A stretch of 64,000 nucleotides of DNA from Dermabacter hominis NBRC 106157. GTDB taxonomy: Bacteria; Actinomycetota; Actinomycetes; Actinomycetales; Dermabacteraceae. Both the position numbers and the translations under genes were made by a program. Shown here piece by piece: positions 1 through 9,001 of this stretch. The stretch spans positions 186,001 through 250,000 of the forward strand of contig NZ_BCSI01000001.1 of the NCBI RefSeq assembly GCF_001570785.1. Direction: 5' to 3'. The notes beneath the pieces are model-generated. The model was given only the letters and a program-made list of their open reading frames with translations, was not told the DNA's origin and ran no database searches. Each line of letters opens with the position of its first letter. The first letter of the stretch is position 1.

Positions 1-990
1 GGGCGCGACGCCCCGAATGTCGGTCGCCAGGTGCTCGATTCCGGGCACATGCAGCACAAAGGGGCCTTCCGACGACGCCAGGCGCACGCCGAGCCTTTCG
101 AGCGGTTCGCGCACCGAGCGTGCTGCGAAATCGTGTTCGGAGCGCTCTTTGGGGTCGTGGAGGAACGCCTCTCGCTCCTCGGCGCTCAGTTCCTCGTCCC
201 CGCTCACGGGCCGCGATCCCGCGAGAACGCGCGAGAACACGGTCGAGCCCTCTGTGCGCACGAGCATCTCGGGGGAGGCGCCCACAATGTCGTCGAGTGC
301 GAATGTCCACGCGGTGGGGTAGCGGCGGCTGAGATGGGCGGCGAGCGCTGGCACGAGGCTTGTCGCCTCGAGTGCGCCGAGGTCGATCTCGAATCGCTCC
401 GAAAGCACGATCTTTTCGGCCACGCCGTCGTCAATCTCCTGGACGGCTTCTTTGACGAGCCCGCGGTAGGCCTCGCCCGAATGCGCGGGTCGCATTGCGC
501 GCGGGGCAACCGTCGGGGACTTTCCGGCCTGAAAAAACGCGAGGACCTGCTCGGCTGAGGTGGGGGAGGTTCCGACGGCTGTTTCGTTTTCGGTGCTCAC
601 GGTCGTGAGGAAGACGCATCCGTCGACGGAGCCGAGCAGGTAGCGGGGAATCACGAGGCGTGAGGGGCGCGAGGATCCGGGGGAGTAGGAGAATGACGCG
701 AAGGCCACGAGGCCGCTCCCGCGGAGATTGGCGAGGTCTTCTACCTCGGCATTGTCGCTCACGGCGCGAAACGCACGCGCGAGTGCATCGAAACGGTCGG
801 CACCAGTGGCCTCGAGCCTTGCGGCCTCACCGATTCCGATGAGGCCCCCCGATCCGTGGAGCCATAGCGCGCTTGGGTCCTCGGGAATGCGCTCGGCGAT
901 GGTGACGGGGCTGTCAAGCTGGACCGATCGCACAGAAAAACGTGGGGGATCTACCGGGGGATGGGCGTCAGGGGCTAATAAGATGGGCAT
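1..990 (-). CDS. menF: Isochorismate synthase (chorismate-binding family), C-terminus beyond window
   Basis: An open frame of 330 codons runs off the left edge. It fits a MenF/EntC-type isochorismate synthase, which isomerises chorismate at the first committed step of menaquinone (or siderophore) synthesis. Visible landmarks are EKIVLSERFEI (residues 192-202, with K193 at the place of the catalytic base), GASPEMLVR (237-245), SRVLAGSRPV (253-262) and SEHDFAARSV (284-293), in the order seen in chorismate-binding enzymes. The N-terminal ~170 residues are the variable half of the family. I chose ATG 990; an in-frame GTG lies three codons upstream and no strong ribosome binding site separates them. 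It is divergent from the DUF6350 gene. MenF is favoured because most actinobacteria make menaquinone; anthranilate synthase TrpE is less likely by motif. Confidence 0.8.
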   Translation of the reverse strand, partial: MPILLAPDAHPPVDPPRFSVRSVQLDSPVTIAERIPEDPSALWLHGSGGLIGIGEAARLEATGADRFDALARAFRAVSDNAEVEDLANLRGSGLVAFASFSYSPGSSRPSRLVIPRYLLGSVDGCVFLTTVSTENETAVGTSPTSAEQVLAFFQAGKSPTVAPRAMRPAHSGEAYRGLVKEAVQEIDDGVAEKIVLSERFEIDLGALEATSLVPALAAHLSRRYPTAWTFALDDIVGASPEMLVRTEGSTVFSRVLAGSRPVSGDEELSAEEREAFLHDPKERSEHDFAARSVREPLERLGVRLASSEGPFVLHVPGIEHLATDIRGVAP

Positions 991-1065
991 GATGTCCACA
1001 TTATTGCGCACCGTTTGTTTTGCTCTCGCACCTACCGCGGTTTCTACGACCAGCCAGGGGCCGCG

Positions 1066-2577
1066 ATGAGGCGAAACGACGCGACCCCAATCTTCCTCGG
1101 AGTCACGGCCGCCGCAATCGCTTTTACGATCAACCTTTCGATCGTTGCCGTCCCGGTGCTCGTTGCGCATGGCTTCAACACCCTTACTCAGGCGAGCACG
1201 CTCGATGCCGTGATTGTGTCGCTGTGCCTCGTGGTGCTCGGGCACGGCGGCGCGCTGTCGCTTAAGGATGTGGGGATCGATGGCACGGTGGTGCTCCCGC
1301 CGCTTGGGTTGACGCTCGTGTTCGCGCTCGTGTGTGGCGCGGCGATGTTGCGCACTGGTCGCTCATTGACACTCACGGAGACCTCGGGAGCTCTCAAACG
1401 CGGTGCGCTCACGGCGCTCGGGCTGATCCTTGCGGGCTTTGGAATTTCGTACGCGCTTATGGCGACAGTTGCCTCTCTGCTTGCCCGCACTCCGGGCGTT
1501 CAGCCCGTGACGGTGAGCGCTGCCGTGAGTGCACTCGCGCTTTCGGTGATCGCCGGTGCTGCCGGCCTCATGGCGTCGCTCGTGCGGCGCAAGAGCGGCA
1601 CGGCGCCGCGCGTGGGACTGCTCGCGCTCGTGCCGGAGAAGTACGCAGCGGCGCTGCGCTCGATCGGCGTGCTTGTACTTGGGCTTTTCGGCGGCGCGAC
1701 AGTTGCCCTAACGGTGTGGATGGTGATTCGCCGTGACGCGATTATTCATCTTCATCGGGGCCTCGAACCGGATTTTTTTGGCACGGTTGCGCTCGTGCTT
1801 GCGGCCCTTGCCTTCTTCCCCACCATGCTCGTGTGGATGGTGGCGTTCGTGAGCGCGGGGACGGTAACGCTCGGCCCTCACACGCACACGTCGTTTGAGG
1901 GATCGCTGACGGGGGTACTGCCCGCGTTTCCGATTCTCGGCGCGGTCCCTGAGCCGGGCCACTTTTCGCCGTGGGTGTGGGCCTTTCTTCTGATACCGAT
2001 CTTCGCCTCGATCGCCGCCTCTGTAGTCCTTGCCCGTCAGACCCGTGATTTCGACGTTCGCGCAAAAGCCACATCCTGGCTCACGTACGCGATCGGCGCC
2101 CTGATCGTTCTCGCGGTGCTGTTTTTGCTCGGAAGCGGGACAATCGGCACGGCTCAACTCGCGCACGTGGGCCCGCGGCTCACGACTCTCGTGCTTCCCG
2201 TGGCACTTCTCGTGTCCGTGCCTGCCGTTCTCATTGCGGGATGGAGCCAAACGGGTCTCGACACCTGGGTTTTCTCGCAGTTCCGCGCGGGGCGTGCCCG
2301 CGTGAGGGAGGGAACGGCCGCTCTTCGCGCACGGGTTGAAGAAGCCGAATCGAAAGATGAGGGCGCGGAAAGCGGTGGGGGTGACGCCGCCGAGAGCGCG
2401 GCAGACTCATCGAGCGAAGGCTCCGAGAGGAGCGAGGACTCGGACGGTGAGAGCATCAAGGCCGACGCCGTTGAAGACACGCTCGAGAGCGAGGAGAAAC
2501 CCGAGCGCGCAGTGAGTGCCGCAGACGAGGGCGGCGAGGCGCAGAGCGCACCCTCCCCTTCGCGCGAGTCAGACTAG
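1066..2577 (+). CDS. DUF6350 family multi-pass membrane protein
   Basis: 503-residue integral membrane protein. The first ~410 residues contain about ten hydrophobic segments separated by short loops. The last ~95 residues are a hydrophilic tail very rich in Glu, Ser, Ala and Asp, predicted to be disordered. Position just upstream of purN-purH and general architecture match the actinobacterial DUF6350 family (sometimes labelled cell-division protein PerM), whose biochemical role is unknown. ATG 1066 (MRRNDATPIF) is preferred over an upstream ATG at 1015 because AGGGG precedes it and membrane-protein character starts there. The 3' end overlaps the convergent gene by 4 bases. The family call rests on context and membrane layout, not on a motif. 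Confidence 0.65.
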   Translation: MRRNDATPIFLGVTAAAIAFTINLSIVAVPVLVAHGFNTLTQASTLDAVIVSLCLVVLGHGGALSLKDVGIDGTVVLPPLGLTLVFALVCGAAMLRTGRSLTLTETSGALKRGALTALGLILAGFGISYALMATVASLLARTPGVQPVTVSAAVSALALSVIAGAAGLMASLVRRKSGTAPRVGLLALVPEKYAAALRSIGVLVLGLFGGATVALTVWMVIRRDAIIHLHRGLEPDFFGTVALVLAALAFFPTMLVWMVAFVSAGTVTLGPHTHTSFEGSLTGVLPAFPILGAVPEPGHFSPWVWAFLLIPIFASIAASVVLARQTRDFDVRAKATSWLTYAIGALIVLAVLFLLGSGTIGTAQLAHVGPRLTTLVLPVALLVSVPAVLIAGWSQTGLDTWVFSQFRAGRARVREGTAALRARVEEAESKDEGAESGGGDAAESAADSSSEGSERSEDSDGESIKADAVEDTLESEEKPERAVSAADEGGEAQSAPSPSRESD

Positions 2578-2999
2578 AGGTGCAGCCACTCGAGGATCGC
2601 GCCCGGTAGGTCCTTGCCGCACGACGACACTGCCGCGTTGGTGAGCGCGGAATCGAGGCACTCCTGGTACTGGGTCATCGGGCCGTAAAACACGAGCGAC
2701 ACAAGCGCGAGACCGATGACCACGATTGAGGCGGGGATCCCGAAGGCTGCCGTGACACTCGCTGAACGCCGGGCTGGCGTCGGCCACGCCACGATCAAAA
2801 GGCGCACGAGGAACACGAGGGCGCCGATGCCCGCGGGGCCCGCGAGCAGGCTAAAGGGCAGGGGGAGGAGAGTCGCACCCCACGCGAGGATCATGCACGT
2901 CGCGGCAAGCAGGAGTGCACGAGAGAACGCTTGCTGACGCTCGGGGGTGAAAGCTGGCTGGCCCTGCTGGGGGTTCGGTTCGGAAGTCACGAATTCCAT
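2574..2999 (-). CDS. Small membrane protein of unknown function
   Basis: 141-residue protein with a hydrophilic Gln/Pro-rich N-terminus (1-25) and three hydrophobic segments (about 28-55, 57-72 and 84-106). A short outer tail carries two cysteines (QECLDSAL and VSSCGKDL) that could form a disulfide. I do not recognise the family. It is convergent with and overlaps the DUF6350 gene by 4 bases, and its start faces purN 66 bases away, so the two probably have divergent promoters between 3000 and 3065. It may be a conserved neighbour of purN in related genera; nothing in the sequence gives a function. Confidence 0.7.
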   Translation of the reverse strand: MEFVTSEPNPQQGQPAFTPERQQAFSRALLLAATCMILAWGATLLPLPFSLLAGPAGIGALVFLVRLLIVAWPTPARRSASVTAAFGIPASIVVIGLALVSLVFYGPMTQYQECLDSALTNAAVSSCGKDLPGAILEWLHL

Positions 3000-3065
3000 T
3001 GTGCCGCATGGGCGCCTACCGGAACCTACACGCGCCCCGGGCGCGAGCCCCGCTACTGTTAAGAC

Positions 3066-3641
3066 ATGAACGATTTCACGTGCGTCGTGTTCATTTCTGG
3101 AACGGGGAGCAATCTTCGAGCGGTCCTTGAAGCAATCGAGAAAGGGGCGCTAGCTGGCGTGAAGGTCGCCGCCGTCATCGCTGACGTCGACGCCCCCGGG
3201 TTGAGCTTCGCGCGCGATCGCGGGATTCCCGCGCATATTGTTCCGCTCGCCGATTACTCCACGCGCGAGGACTGGAACCGCGCACTCGTCGACTGCACCG
3301 CACATTACGCCCCCGACCTCGTCGTGCTCGCGGGGTTCATGCGTTTGCTCGGAGCCCCCATGCTCGAAGCCTTCCGGGGGCGCATCATCAACACTCACCC
3401 GGCGCTCCTTCCCGCTTTCCCGGGCGCCCACGGGGTGCGCGACGCCCTCAACTACGGCGTGAAGGTGACGGGTGCGACGGTTATCGACGTCGATGAGGGG
3501 GTCGATACCGGCGCAATCATCGATCAGCGCGCCCTCACCATTCGGCCGGGTGAAAGCGAAGAAGACCTTCACGAGCGGATTAAGGTCATCGAACGCGAGA
3601 TGCTCGTGGACGTCATCGCGCGCCGAGCTCGCAACGAATAA
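3066..3641 (+). CDS. purN: Phosphoribosylglycinamide formyltransferase
   Basis: 191-residue GAR transformylase, third step of purine synthesis, transferring formyl from 10-formyl-tetrahydrofolate to GAR. The phosphate-binding loop [10 protein letters not shown] lies at residues 11-20. The catalytic triad is visible as N109 and H111 in [13 protein letters not shown] and D147 in [10 protein letters not shown]. Length is normal for the single-domain bacterial enzyme. ATG 3066 is the first start after a short AT-richer stretch. purH follows after 94 bases with its own ribosome binding site, a common actinobacterial pair. Confidence 0.95.
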   Translation: MNDFTCVVFISGTGSNLRAVLEAIEKGALAGVKVAAVIADVDAPGLSFARDRGIPAHIVPLADYSTREDWNRALVDCTAHYAPDLVVLAGFMRLLGAPMLEAFRGRIINTHPALLPAFPGAHGVRDALNYGVKVTGATVIDVDEGVDTGAIIDQRALTIRPGESEEDLHERIKVIEREMLVDVIARRARNE

Positions 3642-3735
3642 ACGCCGCGACAGCTCAACGTCACACCGCGTTCACGTGGACGCGATAGGTTTAAAAGGCA
3701 AACTGCCCGACCACACCACGACGAAGGAGCCCCGC

Positions 3736-5316
3736 ATGTCCAAGCGTGCCGTCACGCGCGCCCTGGTCTCTGTATACGACAAGACTGGTCTCATCGAGCT
3801 CGCGACCGGTCTCCATGCGAACGGCGTCGAGATCGTTTCGACCGGCTCCACCGCGAAGGCGATCGCCGAGGCAGGAATCCCCGTGACGGCCGTGGAGAAC
3901 GTGACGGGCTTTCCCGAAATTCTCGACGGCCGCGTGAAAACCCTCCACCCGAAGATCCACGGTGGTCTTCTCGCCGACCGCGACAAACCCTCGCACGTCG
4001 CCGCGCTCGAGGAGCATGCGATCGCCCCGATCGACCTGCTCGTGTGCAACCTCTATCCCTTCGAGGACACCGTCGCGAGCGGCGCATCGTTCGACGACAT
4101 CGTCGAAAAGATCGACATTGGCGGCCCCGCAATGGTGCGCAGCGCCGCAAAAAACTTCTCCACATGCGCCGTGGTGACAAGCATCGAACAGTACGACCTG
4201 GTCGAAGGCGCTGTCGCCGACGGTGGCTTCACACGCGAAGAACGCCTCGTTCTGGCCGCAGACGCCTTCTCGCGCATCGCCGAATACGACGCCGCTATCG
4301 AGGAATGGATGGCGGCCCGCGCCGACGAAGCCCTCGGCGTCGATCCCGAAGACGAGGACCTCACGCCGCTTCGCTACGGCGAAAACTCGCACCAGCGGGC
4401 CTTCCTTGATTCGAGCCGATCGCTATTCGAAGATTCGACGACCCTTGCCGAAGCGGAACCGCTTGGCGGCAAGGCGATGAGCTACAACAACTACGTCGAT
4501 GCCGATGCCGCGCTGCGCGCCGCCTTCGACCACCCCGAGCCGTGCGTCGCGATCATCAAGCACAACAACCCGTGCGGCATCGCCATCGCCTCCGAAGATG
4601 CCGACATCGCCGATGCATACACGAAGGCCCACGCAACCGACCCGGTATCCGCTTTCGGTGGCGTGATCGCCGCGAACCGCCCCGTGAGCCTCGACATGGC
4701 ACAGCGCGTCAGCGAGGTCTTCACCGAGGTTATCGTCGCCCCCGGCTACGAGGACGGCGCACTCGACGCTCTCAAAGCGAAGAAAAACCTGCGCATTCTC
4801 GAGATCTCCGGTGCGCCCCGCACTGATTCCACCCTCGACGGCCGCGAGATATGGGGCGGCGTGCTCTACCAGGAGCCCGACCGCTACCAGGCGCCGGGCG
4901 ACGACCCCGCGAACTGGGAGCTCGTGTGCGGTGAGCCGGCCTCGGCCGCAACCCTCGCCGACCTCGCCTTCGCATGGCGCGCCGTGCGGGCACCCCGTTC
5001 AAACGCGATTCTGCTCGCGAAAGACGGCGCGGCCGTCGGCGTAGGCATGGGTCAGGTGAACCGCGTTGACGCGTGCCGCCTTGCGGTGGAGCGCGCCAAC
5101 ACGCTCGGCGACGAGGGCGAGGAGCGCGCACGCGGCGCGGTGGCGGCGTCCGACGCCTTCTTCCCCTTCGCTGACGGCCCCGAACAACTCATCGACGCGG
5201 GCGTGAGCGCCATCGTGCAGCCCGGAGGGTCGATCCGCGATAAGGAGGTGATCGAGGCATGCAAGAGCGCGGGAATCACCATGTACATGACGGGAACTCG
5301 CCACTTCGCGCACTGA
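3736..5316 (+). CDS. purH: Bifunctional AICAR transformylase / IMP cyclohydrolase
   Basis: 526-residue enzyme of the last two purine-synthesis steps, making FAICAR and then IMP. The N-terminal IMP cyclohydrolase (MGS-like) domain occupies about 1-200 with STGSTAKAI and [13 protein letters not shown]. The C-terminal transformylase domain contains IIKHNNPCG and ends in [15 protein letters not shown] 3736 follows GAAGGAG at 3723-3729, a good ribosome binding site, so the upstream extension of the open frame into purN is not used. The 3' end contains the putative start and ribosome binding site of the downstream ppk2 gene, so coupling is possible. Confidence 0.96.
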   Translation: MSKRAVTRALVSVYDKTGLIELATGLHANGVEIVSTGSTAKAIAEAGIPVTAVENVTGFPEILDGRVKTLHPKIHGGLLADRDKPSHVAALEEHAIAPIDLLVCNLYPFEDTVASGASFDDIVEKIDIGGPAMVRSAAKNFSTCAVVTSIEQYDLVEGAVADGGFTREERLVLAADAFSRIAEYDAAIEEWMAARADEALGVDPEDEDLTPLRYGENSHQRAFLDSSRSLFEDSTTLAEAEPLGGKAMSYNNYVDADAALRAAFDHPEPCVAIIKHNNPCGIAIASEDADIADAYTKAHATDPVSAFGGVIAANRPVSLDMAQRVSEVFTEVIVAPGYEDGALDALKAKKNLRILEISGAPRTDSTLDGREIWGGVLYQEPDRYQAPGDDPANWELVCGEPASAATLADLAFAWRAVRAPRSNAILLAKDGAAVGVGMGQVNRVDACRLAVERANTLGDEGEERARGAVAASDAFFPFADGPEQLIDAGVSAIVQPGGSIRDKEVIEACKSAGITMYMTGTRHFAH

Positions 5317-6404
5317 TCGCCTTTATCGCGCGGATTTTTGGCAAGCGCACCGAAGCAGAGCAGCCGTCGGAACCTTCCACCGACCCCGCCCCAGCGCCAG
5401 TCGATCCCAGCCCCGAGACCCCAACCCCCGCCCCCACGAGCGAAAGACGAGCGATGAAAAAAGGCAAGAAAGCCCCCGTGCCCGAACTCGATCTCAACGG
5501 CGAACTGCCGCACAGCAGCAACCTTCGCGAATTTATCGAGCACCTTCGCGAACTCGGCTACACCGTTGCCGATGGCCACTCGCCCGATCCTGACCTGATC
5601 GACCCGCACGGCAACCCCGTGTACACGTGGCAGGAGGGCTACCCCTACGAGACACGCATGGAGCGCGACGAGTACGAGCGCGAGAAGTATTTCCTACAGG
5701 TCGAGCTGCTCAAGCTCCAGTACTGGCTCGAGGACGCGAAGAAGAAAGCGATCATCATTTTTGAGGGGCGCGATGCTGCCGGTAAGGGCGGCACGATCAA
5801 GCGCTTCACCGAGCACCTCAACCCGCGCATGGCGCGAGTCGTCGCCCTCAACAAGCCGACCGAGCGAGAAAAGGGTCAGTGGTACTTCCAGCGCTACGTC
5901 GAGCATCTGCCGACCGAAGGCGAAATGGTGCTGTTCGATCGCTCGTGGTATAACCGTGCCGGTGTCGAGCGCGTCATGGGCTTCGCGAGCGATGAGGAAT
6001 ACGAAACCTTCATGAACCAGGTGCCGCACTTCGAGCGCATGCTCGTCGACTCTGGCATCCACGTCACGAAGTTCTGGTTCTCAGTTTCGCAAAAGGAACA
6101 GCGCACCCGCTTCGCGATCCGCCAGCTCGATCCGGTCCGCCAATGGAAGCTTTCGCCCATGGACCTCGAATCGCTCGACCGCTGGGAGGCGTACGGTGCG
6201 GCAAAGGAAGAAATGTTCCGCCGCACCGACAAGAAGTATGCGCCGTGGACGATCATCCGCTCGAACGACAAGAAGCGCGCTCGCATCAACGCGATGAAGT
6301 ACTTCCTCTCGCAGTTCGAATACGAGGGGAAGGACCACGAGGTCGTCGGCACGCCCGATCCGCTGCTCGTGATGCGCGGAAAGAACGAAGAAGCCGACGA
6401 ATAG
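5259..6404 (+). CDS. ppk2: Polyphosphate kinase 2 (PPK2 family)
   Basis: Single-domain PPK2, a P-loop kinase moving phosphate between polyphosphate and nucleotides. Walker A is [15 protein letters not shown] (residues 169-183 from the first ATG) and Walker B/lid is [17 protein letters not shown]. The core begins near NLREFIEHL. Two starts are possible. ATG 5259 lies inside purH, 10 bases after an exact AAGGAGGTGATC, and adds a Pro/Glu-rich N-terminal tail. ATG 5454 (MKKGKK) gives a 316-residue protein close to the usual PPK2 length but has a weak ribosome binding site. Codon choice between 5320 and 5453 looks coding, so I give the longer form. The AAGGAGG also encodes the conserved KEVIEA of PurH, so it could be coincidental. 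Confidence 0.9.
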   Translation: MQERGNHHVHDGNSPLRALIAFIARIFGKRTEAEQPSEPSTDPAPAPVDPSPETPTPAPTSERRAMKKGKKAPVPELDLNGELPHSSNLREFIEHLRELGYTVADGHSPDPDLIDPHGNPVYTWQEGYPYETRMERDEYEREKYFLQVELLKLQYWLEDAKKKAIIIFEGRDAAGKGGTIKRFTEHLNPRMARVVALNKPTEREKGQWYFQRYVEHLPTEGEMVLFDRSWYNRAGVERVMGFASDEEYETFMNQVPHFERMLVDSGIHVTKFWFSVSQKEQRTRFAIRQLDPVRQWKLSPMDLESLDRWEAYGAAKEEMFRRTDKKYAPWTIIRSNDKKRARINAMKYFLSQFEYEGKDHEVVGTPDPLLVMRGKNEEADE

Positions 6405-6428
6405 CTCGCTAAGCGGGGGCGGCCCGAG

Positions 6429-7910
6429 CTAAAGCTCGAGGTCGTCCTCGGCGATCGGGTCAGAGGCGATCGGGTCAGAACTGTCGAGCGCAGGGATCGC
6501 CCCCGTTGCGGTTGCCCTGTACGGCTGGGTCATGCGCGCCGGCGTAAGGATCTCATCGAGGTGCCCCTCGCTCACGAGGCCGCGCTCGAGTACGATCTCG
6601 CGCACAGACTTGCCCGTGTGGAGGGCCTGCGAGGCAATTTCAGATGATGCCGAGTAGCCGATCACGGGCACGAGCGCGGTGACAATCCCGATCGAGCGCT
6701 CGAGGTTGCCCGCGAGAACGTCCTCGTTCACGGTGATGCCTTCGATGCAGCGCGTCGTGAGTGTGCGCATTGCTCGGGTCATGATGCGGGTCGACGTGAG
6801 GATGTTGTAGGCGATCACCGGCTCGAAGGCATTGAGCTGAAGCTGTCCGCCTTCTGCGGCGAGCGTGACCGTGAGGTCGTTTCCGATCACCTGGAAGGCC
6901 ACTTGATTGACGACCTCCGGGATCACGGGATTGACCTTGCCCGGCATGATGGAGCTGCCCGGCTGGACCGCGGGAAGGTCGATCTCATTGAAGCCTGCGC
7001 GGGGACCGGAGGAGAGCAGACGCAGGTCGTTGCAGATCTTCGAGATTTTTACCGCGATCCGCTTGAGCACGCCCGAAAAGGTGACGAACGCGCCCGTGTC
7101 GCTCGTGGCCTCCACGAGGTCGGCGGCGAGCGTGAACTCCGTTCCCGTGATCCGCGTGAGCTCCTCAACGACGAGCGAGGCATACTTCGGGTCGGTCGTA
7201 ATGCCCGTGCCGATCGCGGTCGCACCCATGTTGATTTCCCGGAAGAATCGGGCGGTTCGCGTGAGACGCTCGACGTCCTCGCTCACTGTCGTCGCCCATG
7301 CGTGGAACTCCTGCCCCACGGTCATCGGGACAGCGTCTTGCATTTGCGTGCGCCCCATTTTGAGCACGTGCTCGAACTCGGCACCTTTGGCTCGCAGGGC
7401 CTCGATCAGGCCCTGCATCGCGTCGGCAAGATCGGGGAAGCTCAAGAGGATCGCGAGGCGCACCGCCGTTGGGTAGACGTCGTTGGTGGACTGCCCGAAG
7501 TTCACGTCGTTGTTCGGGTGGAGGTATTCGTACTCGCCCCGTTCGTGCCCGAGGATTTCGAGGCCGCGGTTCGCGATGACCTCGTTGGCGTTCATGTTGG
7601 TGCTCGTGCCCGCACCGCCCTGGATGAGGTCGACGACGAAGTGCTCGTGATGCTCTCCGTTTTCGATCTCGGTGCAAGCCTGGGCGATCGCATCGGCCTT
7701 GGTCTTTTCGAGGCCGCCGAGTCGCTGGTTGGTGCGGGCCGCCGCGTGCTTGACATACGCGAGTGCCGTGACGAGCGAGGGGAAGTGGTTCAGGCGGAAA
7801 TCGGAAATGTGAAAGTTCTCGAGCGCCCTGAGGGTCTGGACACCGTAGAGGGCGTCGGCGGGTACTTCGCGGTCTCCGAGGAGGTCATGCTCGATGCGCA
7901 CGGCGGTCAT
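6429..7910 (-). CDS. aspA: Aspartate ammonia-lyase
   Basis: 493-residue member of the fumarase/aspartase superfamily, reversibly converting aspartate to fumarate and ammonia. The family signature GSSIMPGKVNP lies at about 318-328; GGAGTSTNMNANEV and GQSTNDVYPTA are also present. The HDLLGDREVPADALYGVQT start is typical of aspartases rather than class II fumarases. ATG 7910 (MTAVRIEHD) is chosen because family homology begins there; in-frame starts at 7967 and 7994 would add a non-conserved leader. It is convergent with ppk2, 24 bases apart. The C-terminal tail carries a short near-repeat (DSSDPIASDPIAEDD). Confidence 0.93.
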   Translation of the reverse strand: MTAVRIEHDLLGDREVPADALYGVQTLRALENFHISDFRLNHFPSLVTALAYVKHAAARTNQRLGGLEKTKADAIAQACTEIENGEHHEHFVVDLIQGGAGTSTNMNANEVIANRGLEILGHERGEYEYLHPNNDVNFGQSTNDVYPTAVRLAILLSFPDLADAMQGLIEALRAKGAEFEHVLKMGRTQMQDAVPMTVGQEFHAWATTVSEDVERLTRTARFFREINMGATAIGTGITTDPKYASLVVEELTRITGTEFTLAADLVEATSDTGAFVTFSGVLKRIAVKISKICNDLRLLSSGPRAGFNEIDLPAVQPGSSIMPGKVNPVIPEVVNQVAFQVIGNDLTVTLAAEGGQLQLNAFEPVIAYNILTSTRIMTRAMRTLTTRCIEGITVNEDVLAGNLERSIGIVTALVPVIGYSASSEIASQALHTGKSVREIVLERGLVSEGHLDEILTPARMTQPYRATATGAIPALDSSDPIASDPIAEDDLEL

Positions 7911-8013
7911 GGGGTGGTTCACGTCCTTGTGGTGGGTTGGTAGCGGTGGTGCTTCATTGCGGTGCATGGGGTGCGACACCACTAGCGTAACCACGTCGGG
8001 CTACGATGGTTGC

Positions 8014-8301
8014 GTGAATCGATCCCCCTATTCCCTCGGCGCCGCTGTGCACCGCCAGCGACTTTTGCTGGTGACGCTGGGCATTGTCTTTTTCGTGGTG
8101 CTACCGATCGGGGTCTTTTTTTCTGTCCCGACCGCCGGATACGCGCTCTCGGCGCTGCTGTTTGCTCTCGCCGTGGTGCGGCTCATCCTGCCCGTGGATG
8201 CTCTCGGAGCGCTCGTGGTGAGGCGCCGGTCGATCGATGTCGCGACGATTCTCGTCCTCGCCATTCTCGTTTGTGTGCTTTCGTCGAGCCCCGGTCTCTG
8301 A
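8014..8301 (+). CDS. DUF3017 family small membrane protein
   Basis: 95-residue protein with three hydrophobic segments (about 18-36, 40-58 and 75-92). The stretch LPVDALGALVVRRRSIDV followed by a hydrophobic C-terminus matches the actinobacterial DUF3017 pattern; function unknown. The start is GTG 8014 (MNRSPYSLG); an open frame continues upstream but is antisense to the aspA start. It is convergent with the carbonic anhydrase gene, with 8 bases between stop codons. The family is often next to folD in other actinobacteria, which is not the case here. Confidence 0.72.
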   Translation: MNRSPYSLGAAVHRQRLLLVTLGIVFFVVLPIGVFFSVPTAGYALSALLFALAVVRLILPVDALGALVVRRRSIDVATILVLAILVCVLSSSPGL

Positions 8302-8309
8302 GCGGTGGA

Positions 8310-8957
8310 TTAGTCGCCGAAATCGACGCGCCCCGTATCGAGGTTGTACATCGCGTGGGCAAGCGCGAGCTCGCCCGACTCGTGCGCCGCGCGTATGAGC
8401 GGGGAACGCACGCACACTTCCGTTTTCGCTGCGGCGGTATTCACGGCAGCGGCGTCCGTGGGCGTGTCTGCCCCGGGAAGGGGAGGTTCTCCGACGGTGG
8501 CGTGGCGAGCGTCGGACCCCAAACGCCGCGAAATCTGCTCGGCAAGCGCATTGAGGTGCCCGGGGAGAAGGACGAGTGACGTCCCGCTGGCGCGCTCTTC
8601 CATGAGGGATTCGGCCGCGGCGACAGCCCCGCAGTTGTCGTGGCCGAGGACGAGGATCAGCGGAACAGCGAGCTTATGCACCGCGAACTCCAGCGACGCA
8701 AGGACGGCGTTTTCCACCATCTGTCCAGCGGAACGCACAACAAAGAGATCGCCGAGCCCGCAGTCGAACACAATCTCGGGCGGGACCCGCGAATCGGCGC
8801 ACGCGAGGATCGCCGCGAACGGTGCTTGACCCGAGGACAGGTCGAGGCGTCGATCCTCGTCGCTATTCGGGTGACGGGTCGTTCCGCTCGCAAATCGAGC
8901 GTTGCCTTCGCGCAGGCGTGCGAGTGCAGCGCGAGCGTCGATCGATGTGTGTGTCAT
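8310..8957 (-). CDS. Beta-class carbonic anhydrase
   Basis: 215-residue zinc enzyme hydrating carbon dioxide to bicarbonate. The beta-class ligands and catalytic pair are all visible: C53, D55 and R57 in ACADSRVPPE, and H106 and C109 in GHDNCGAV. ATG 8957 (MTHTSID) follows AAAGGATCAGCG, a good ribosome binding site; an ATG seven codons upstream has none. The gene is divergent from the ThrE-type exporter with only 44 bases between starts, so their promoters must overlap. The C-terminus NLDTGRVDFGD is typical of soluble cytoplasmic members. Confidence 0.93.
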   Translation of the reverse strand: MTHTSIDARAALARLREGNARFASGTTRHPNSDEDRRLDLSSGQAPFAAILACADSRVPPEIVFDCGLGDLFVVRSAGQMVENAVLASLEFAVHKLAVPLILVLGHDNCGAVAAAESLMEERASGTSLVLLPGHLNALAEQISRRLGSDARHATVGEPPLPGADTPTDAAAVNTAAAKTEVCVRSPLIRAAHESGELALAHAMYNLDTGRVDFGD

Positions 8958-9001
8958 TCGCTGATCCTTTCCGTGCACGGCCTGCGAGCGTGTGCCACGA
9001 T

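Noticed and set aside
31-558. Plus-strand frames at the left edge
   Set aside because: They lie opposite the clear isochorismate synthase frame that runs off the window.
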